Assembly (NCBI GenBank): GCA_018262455.1
Contig: JAGSPR010000034.1
Span: 1 to 26,573, forward strand
Source of the DNA: Deltaproteobacteria bacterium
GTDB lineage: Bacteria > Myxococcota > Polyangia > Haliangiales > Haliangiaceae
Direction: 5' to 3'
DNA: 26,573 nucleotides
Both the position numbers and the translations under genes were made by a program. Below are positions 22,964-26,573 of the stretch, piece after piece. The notes beneath the pieces were generated by a model, which saw nothing but the letters and a program-made list of their open reading frames with translations, was not told the origin of the DNA and did no database searches. How positions within the stretch are numbered: the first letter of the stretch is position 1; each line of letters begins with the position of its first letter.

Positions 22964-23875
22964 TCAGCCCTTGAACGTCGACGGTCCGGCATCGCCGAAC
23001 GGCTCGTCGCGCTCCTTGACGGCGACCCGGAACCCACCCTCCGCCGCGCGGCGTGCGAAGCCATAGCCCTCCGGCGTGTGGCGCGCGATGCCGTCGAACA
23101 CGGTGCCGAGCAGCTGGCTCTGCGCGAGCCCCTGCGCGTACGCGGCCTGGTTCAGCATCAGCTTCATCATCACGAGCTGGTTTACCGGCATGCGCGCGAT
23201 CCGCTCGAGCAGGACCTCGAATCGCGCATCGAGCTGGTCGCGCGGCGCGCACTCGATCGCGAGCCCCCACGCGACCGCCTCGGTCCCCGACAGGCAGTCG
23301 CCGGTGAACAGCAGGCGCTTGGACTTCTCGAGGCCGATCCGGTGCACCCATAGCGCCGTGGTCGGCACGCCCCACACGCGCGCCGGTGGATATCCGATCT
23401 TGGCGGTGTCCTCGATCACGAGCAGGTCGCTGCACAGCGCGAGGTCCGTCCCGCCCGCGACGCAGAAGCCCTGCACCTTGCACACCACCGGCTTGTCACT
23501 GTGGAACAGGCTCATGAAGCCGCGCGCGTTGCGGCTCATCATCTGGTAGTCGGTCATCGGGTCCCACGGCTGGGAGGGATCGTGGTTGTCACGCTGCACC
23601 GCCGGATCGAGCGGCGAGCCCGCCGGGCCGACGAGCGGCTGGCCCTCCATGCCCTGCTCGGCGCTCGCGAGCAGATCGTAGCCGCCGCAGAAGCCCTTGC
23701 CGTTTCCGGCGAGCGCGATGACGTGCACGCTCGGATCGAGGTTGGCCGCCTCGACGCACGCCGCGAGCTCGCGTGGCGTCAGCAGGGTCAGCCCGTTGCC
23801 ACGCTCGGGTCGATCGAGCGTGATCCGCGCGATCCGCCCGTCGACCGCATAGGTCATCGTCGTCAACCCGTCCAT
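22964..23875 (-). CDS. Crotonase / enoyl-CoA hydratase-family protein
   Basis: The 303-residue protein has the crotonase fold: ARITLDRPERGNGLT at the start, GNGKGFCGGYDL for the first half of the oxyanion hole (about 58-68), and KVQGFCVAGGTDLALCSDLL for the second (about 133-152). GYPPARVWGVPTTALWVHRI and KRLLFTGDCLSGTEAVAWGL follow. The two catalytic Glu of enoyl-CoA hydratase are not both present: Asp144 stands in the GGTD segment and Ala165 where the second Glu would be, so hydration is not certain. The family acts on acyl-CoA thioesters. It lies between the Gfo/Idh/MocA gene (33 bases upstream) and the permease gene on the same strand, suggesting a small operon. A second ATG lies at residue 7. 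Confidence 0.88.
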   Translation of the reverse strand: MDGLTTMTYAVDGRIARITLDRPERGNGLTLLTPRELAACVEAANLDPSVHVIALAGNGKGFCGGYDLLASAEQGMEGQPLVGPAGSPLDPAVQRDNHDPSQPWDPMTDYQMMSRNARGFMSLFHSDKPVVCKVQGFCVAGGTDLALCSDLLVIEDTAKIGYPPARVWGVPTTALWVHRIGLEKSKRLLFTGDCLSGTEAVAWGLAIECAPRDQLDARFEVLLERIARMPVNQLVMMKLMLNQAAYAQGLAQSQLLGTVFDGIARHTPEGYGFARRAAEGGFRVAVKERDEPFGDAGPSTFKG

Positions 23876-23908
23876 GGCGGCAACGTACCGCTTCCGCCCG
23901 GGCGCGCG

Positions 23909-25015
23909 CTACTTGGTCGGCTGCTCGACGTCGACGAGGACCGGCAGGTCATGCGCGGGCACCGTGAGCTCCTGAGCGAGTCCCGGTCGACGCGGCCGCG
24001 GGATTGCCTCGATCGGCACCGCGCGCCCGAACCGCGCCGCCGCCTGGATGGCCTGCAGGATCCGGACGTCGGCCAGGCCTTCCCATCCACTCGGCTCCGG
24101 ATCGAGGTCGTCGCGGATGCAGCGCACGAAGTACTCGATCTCGGCGGCGATCTGATCGCGCTTGGTGAACGTTCGCGTGTTCTCGCCGTGCCTGCCCTCG
24201 ACGTGGAGCGTCATCTCGGCGGCGTACTCGTACGCGTTCTCGAGCGTCAGGAAGCCCTCCGTCCCGATCACCTGGTAGTGGGCCCGATCGTGGGCGCCGA
24301 AGCTGCACGTGAACTGCGCGATCCGCTCGGCAGGAAACCGCATCGAGACCGCCATCGCCTCCTCGACGGACGAGAACCGCGGATCCTTGCCCGCGAGCTT
24401 CATCGCGGCCACTTCGAGGGGCTCGGAGCGGAACAGGTAGCGTGCCGCATTCACGCAGTAGATCCCGATGTCATAGATCGGGCCCGCGCCCCGACGCGGT
24501 TGCGTGCGGATGTTGCCATCGCGCACTTGCATCGAGAACACCGAGCTGAACACGCGCGGCTCGCCGATCTCGCCACCGTGCGCGATCTCGACCGCGATCA
24601 GGTTCGCCGCCTCGAAGTGCAGGCGATACGCGACCATCAACTTGACCTGCCGCTGCGCGCACGCGCGGATCATCTGCATGCACTCGGCCTCGGTCGTCGC
24701 CATCGGCTTCTCGCACATCACGTGGACGCCGTGCCGCGCCGCGATCACCGTCATCTGAGCATGCAGGTCGTTGGGCACGGCGATGTACACCGCGTCGACC
24801 ACGCCGGCCTCGAGCAGGTCGTCGAGCTCCTCGTAGCTCGCCCGGTGGCGAACGCCGTAGCGATCCCCGAGCTCGTCCAGCTTGTGGCGCGACCCCGAGA
24901 CCAGCGCGACAAGCTCCGTGTCGTCGAGCTGCTCGATCGCCGGCACCACCGCCGCTTGCGCGAAGTGTCCAAGACCTATCACCGCGATCCGGATGCGCGA
25001 GGAACCACGGCTCAT
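23909..25015 (-). CDS. Gfo/Idh/MocA-family oxidoreductase
   Basis: The 368-residue protein has an N-terminal Rossmann fold, IRIAVIGLGHFAQAAVVPAI, with the GxGxxA-type NAD(P) site. VYIAVPNDLHAQM and the family signature CEKPMATT follow (Lys103 of the EKP motif). The C-terminal alpha/beta domain contains GAGPIYDIGIYCVNAARYLF, where Asp182 and Tyr186 sit in the usual D-x-G-x-H/Y substrate motif. It resembles the glucose-fructose oxidoreductase branch, which oxidises sugars or sugar derivatives. The substrate is not evident and no sugar-pathway neighbour is present. It is first in a same-strand run with crotonase and TauE/SafE genes; the gaps are 33 bases each. The ATG at 25015 is the natural start. 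Confidence 0.9.
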   Translation of the reverse strand: MSRGSSRIRIAVIGLGHFAQAAVVPAIEQLDDTELVALVSGSRHKLDELGDRYGVRHRASYEELDDLLEAGVVDAVYIAVPNDLHAQMTVIAARHGVHVMCEKPMATTEAECMQMIRACAQRQVKLMVAYRLHFEAANLIAVEIAHGGEIGEPRVFSSVFSMQVRDGNIRTQPRRGAGPIYDIGIYCVNAARYLFRSEPLEVAAMKLAGKDPRFSSVEEAMAVSMRFPAERIAQFTCSFGAHDRAHYQVIGTEGFLTLENAYEYAAEMTLHVEGRHGENTRTFTKRDQIAAEIEYFVRCIRDDLDPEPSGWEGLADVRILQAIQAAARFGRAVPIEAIPRPRRPGLAQELTVPAHDLPVLVDVEQPTK

Positions 25016-25086
25016 CCAGGATCGATCAGCAACCGCCGTTCCACGCCACTTCCACGCCCGGCGTGTCGCTTGCAGCAGCTCTTCGA

Positions 25087-25344
25087 ATGGACACCTGCGA
25101 GTGCTGCGGAAACATGTACGACAAGGCGTTCGAGATCACGATCGGCGGCACCCGCCACGTGTTCGACTCGTTTGCCTGCGCGATCCACGTGCTCGCGCCG
25201 CGCTGCGCGCATTGCAGGGTGCCGATCATCGGCCAGGGCATGGAGGCGCGTGGTCAGTACTTCTGCTGCGCGCACTGCGCCCGCATGGCTGGCGTTCAGG
25301 AGGTGACCGATCGGGCCCCCGACGCGGGCGCCGCGCACGTCTAG
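25087..25344 (+). CDS. Small Cys-rich zinc-binding protein
   Basis: From ATG 25087 the product is 85 residues with nine Cys. MDTCECCGNMYDKAFEIT begins with C-x-CC, DSFACAIHVLAPRCAHC carries Cys31, His34, Cys40 and Cys43, and GQYFCCAHCARMAGV carries Cys60, Cys61 and Cys64. This closely fits a widespread family of small bacterial proteins with a treble-clef-like metal site and no established role. A GTG at 25063 would add eight residues; the MDTCE start matches relatives as I recall them. It is isolated, divergent from the Gfo/Idh/MocA gene by about 70 bases and convergent with the PRC-barrel gene. Confidence 0.85.
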   Translation: MDTCECCGNMYDKAFEITIGGTRHVFDSFACAIHVLAPRCAHCRVPIIGQGMEARGQYFCCAHCARMAGVQEVTDRAPDAGAAHV

Positions 25345-25409
25345 CAGGGACCGGCCAAACGAGCCCGAGCCCGCACGCGCGCACACGCCCGCCGTGCGTG
25401 GACGCGCAG

Positions 25410-25766
25410 CTACGTCCAGTACGGGGTCGCACCCCACTGACGATAGACCCCGGTCGCATACGCGAGGTCGTCGAGATCGGGCCAGTGATCCTTGTCGAAG
25501 CCCGGCATCGCCTCGAGGGACTCCTTGGTGACATTGACGACGAACCGCCGCTTCGGTTCGTCCACGGTCAGCGCCGACCACGGCAACGCGAACAGCTTGT
25601 TCCCGATGTCCATGAACCCGCCGAACGAGAGCACGGCGTACGCCACGCGCCCGGTGGTCACGTCCACCATGAGCTCCTGGATCCGACCGATGTCCTGGCC
25701 CGACAGGTTGACGACCTTGTCGTGGATCAGCGATGACGCGCCGAGCGTCCTCCGAAATTTGGACAT
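25410..25766 (-). CDS. PRC-barrel domain protein
   Basis: This 118-residue protein has a PRC-barrel from about 12 to 85: SSLIHDKVVNLSGQDIGRIQ, ELMVDVTTGRVAYAVLSFGG, FALPWSALTVDEPKRRFVV and NVTKESLEAMPGF. A C-terminal tail (DKDHWPDLDD, ATGVYRQWGATPYWT) is typical of the stress-associated stand-alone forms found next to membrane or photosynthetic functions elsewhere. The domain binds proteins or RNA rather than catalysing a reaction; its target here is unknown. The ATG at 25766 has a good aaaggag ribosome site just upstream, which decides it over longer readings. It follows the Cys-rich lipoprotein gene by 82 bases on the same strand. Confidence 0.9.
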   Translation of the reverse strand: MSKFRRTLGASSLIHDKVVNLSGQDIGRIQELMVDVTTGRVAYAVLSFGGFMDIGNKLFALPWSALTVDEPKRRFVVNVTKESLEAMPGFDKDHWPDLDDLAYATGVYRQWGATPYWT

Positions 25767-25848
25767 GACAGCTCTCCTTTGCTGTCCATCACGACCAGCA
25801 AGCCGCGTTCCACCCGTCGGCGAGGCACGAAGGTCGGTGTCTGCGAAG

Positions 25849-26547
25849 CTAGCGCACGCGCGCACTGACACACCTGCCGTTGCGGCATCGTGGCGACTCT
25901 GACCCGAACCTGGGATCGCAGTCGTAGTTGGCAACAACGCCAGTGTACTTCGTGCATTGACGCTGGCGTGGATAGTTCGAGACCGCATCGATGCGGACAC
26001 CGAGACAGTTCACGTTGCTGCAGTCGGCCTTGATCGTCGTGCACTGCGAATCCACCGAGCAGATCGCGTCGGCACTCGAGACGACAATCACCTCGCCGCC
26101 AGAGACATAGGTGGGTGCACCTCCGGACGCGCGGATCGAGACGCTCTCGCACTGGCCGCCGACACAGCGCGCCACCTCGGCGCCGAACTGCGGACCGCAA
26201 TCGTAGTCGGTCTTTGGCCCCCGATAGGTCGTGCAACGCAAAGGGGTCATGTAGCGTGGCGCAGCATCGCTGCGAATGCCGGTGCAACGTGCGTTGCTGC
26301 AGTCCGCGTGCACGGTCGCACACTGATCGTCACGTGCGCAGCTCCGGTCTGCGGGGTCGGGGGTCAGCACCTCGCCCCCGAGCTCCGCCGCCGGAGCATC
26401 ACTTGCGGCGACGTCGGCCGGCGTCGCCGGTGCAGGGGACGCCGGACCGTTCGCCACGCCTGGAGGTGAGCGTTGGGGACAGCCGGCAATGACGAGGCCG
26501 ACGACGAGGCCGGCGATCACCTTGATTCTTCCCATGACACGCTGCAT
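25849..26547 (-). CDS. Lipoprotein with two copies of an eight-Cys domain
   Basis: The 232-residue protein begins MQRVMGRIKVIAGLVVGLVI then AGC, a lipoprotein signal with Cys23; ATG at 26535 (MGRIK) is an alternative start. A Pro/Ala-rich linker follows to about 56. Then come two domains: Cys70 to Cys133 and Cys163 to Cys226. Both have the spacing C-x5-C-x6-C-x4-C-x16-C-x11-C-x10-C-x4-C, and both begin with GGEV thirteen residues before the first Cys. Shared pieces include ADCSN and YDC-x-P-x-FG. I know no family by this spacing. The protein is probably held at the membrane with up to four disulfides per domain; its role is unknown. Confidence 0.85.
   Translation of the reverse strand: MQRVMGRIKVIAGLVVGLVIAGCPQRSPPGVANGPASPAPATPADVAASDAPAAELGGEVLTPDPADRSCARDDQCATVHADCSNARCTGIRSDAAPRYMTPLRCTTYRGPKTDYDCGPQFGAEVARCVGGQCESVSIRASGGAPTYVSGGEVIVVSSADAICSVDSQCTTIKADCSNVNCLGVRIDAVSNYPRQRQCTKYTGVVANYDCDPRFGSESPRCRNGRCVSARVR
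25861..26379 (-). repeat. Duplicated eight-Cys domain, period 93 residues
   Basis: The first copy is coded by about 26379-26140 and the second by about 26100-25861. Corresponding Cys are always 93 codons apart. Amino-acid identity is moderate, and stretches such as cgttgctgcagtc remain nearly identical in DNA, so the duplication is old but still visible. Confidence 0.85.
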
Positions 26548-26573
26548 GTCAGGCTCTAGCGTTGGGGAGTGCA

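Overview
The window is high-GC bacterial DNA, most likely from a myxobacterium (Myxococcota), possibly a Haliangium/Kofleriaceae-like lineage. The evidence is a sigma-70-like protein of the Myxococcales-family-1 type divergent from a zinc-finger/Ser-Thr kinase gene, an ECF sigma with a FecR-type anti-sigma partner, at least eight predicted lipoproteins, a GAF-PAS hybrid histidine kinase, and Gly/Ser/Asp-rich linkers after the lipobox. The lineage is inferred from gene content only. No rRNA, tRNA, CRISPR array, transposase or phage gene was found.

Left part (1-7750). The 5' end of a zinc-finger Ser/Thr kinase gene lies on the minus strand with an apparent frame break at a homopolymer. It diverges from the sigma-like regulator. 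A minus-strand run then reads heparinase II/III-like lipoprotein, DUF4239 (bestrophin-like) membrane protein, small lipoprotein. Across an AT-richer divergent region, an organophosphate:phosphate-antiporter-family MFS transporter and an unrecognised lipoprotein read on the plus strand.

Regulatory middle (7752-14520). On the minus strand, a GAF-PAS-HisKA-HATPase-REC hybrid kinase is followed by a small ORF, an ECF sigma factor, a FecR-like anti-sigma and a lipoprotein with an HExxH metallopeptidase-like motif. The last four are linked by successive 4-base start/stop overlaps. An ECF-type promoter sequence sits just before the sigma start. A divergent short-chain-dehydrogenase-like protein lacks the catalytic Ser and Tyr.

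Lipid module and right part (14667-26573). A large secreted lipase-like lipoprotein is translationally coupled to a FadL-type outer-membrane transporter, which suggests hydrolysis of external lipid and uptake of the fatty acids. Then come a structured non-coding stretch, a GNAT acetyltransferase, an M28 peptidase lipoprotein, an orphan lipoprotein with a leader hairpin, and a minus-strand run of Gfo/Idh/MocA oxidoreductase, crotonase and TauE/SafE permease. The window ends with a small zinc-binding protein, a PRC-barrel protein, and a lipoprotein carrying two copies of an eight-cysteine domain with identical cysteine spacing.

The best candidates for something undescribed are the ECF/FecR/metallopeptidase cassette with its split anti-sigma domain and possible leaderless promoter, the duplicated eight-cysteine lipoprotein, and the three-copy 15-bp repeat inside the FadL signal peptide.
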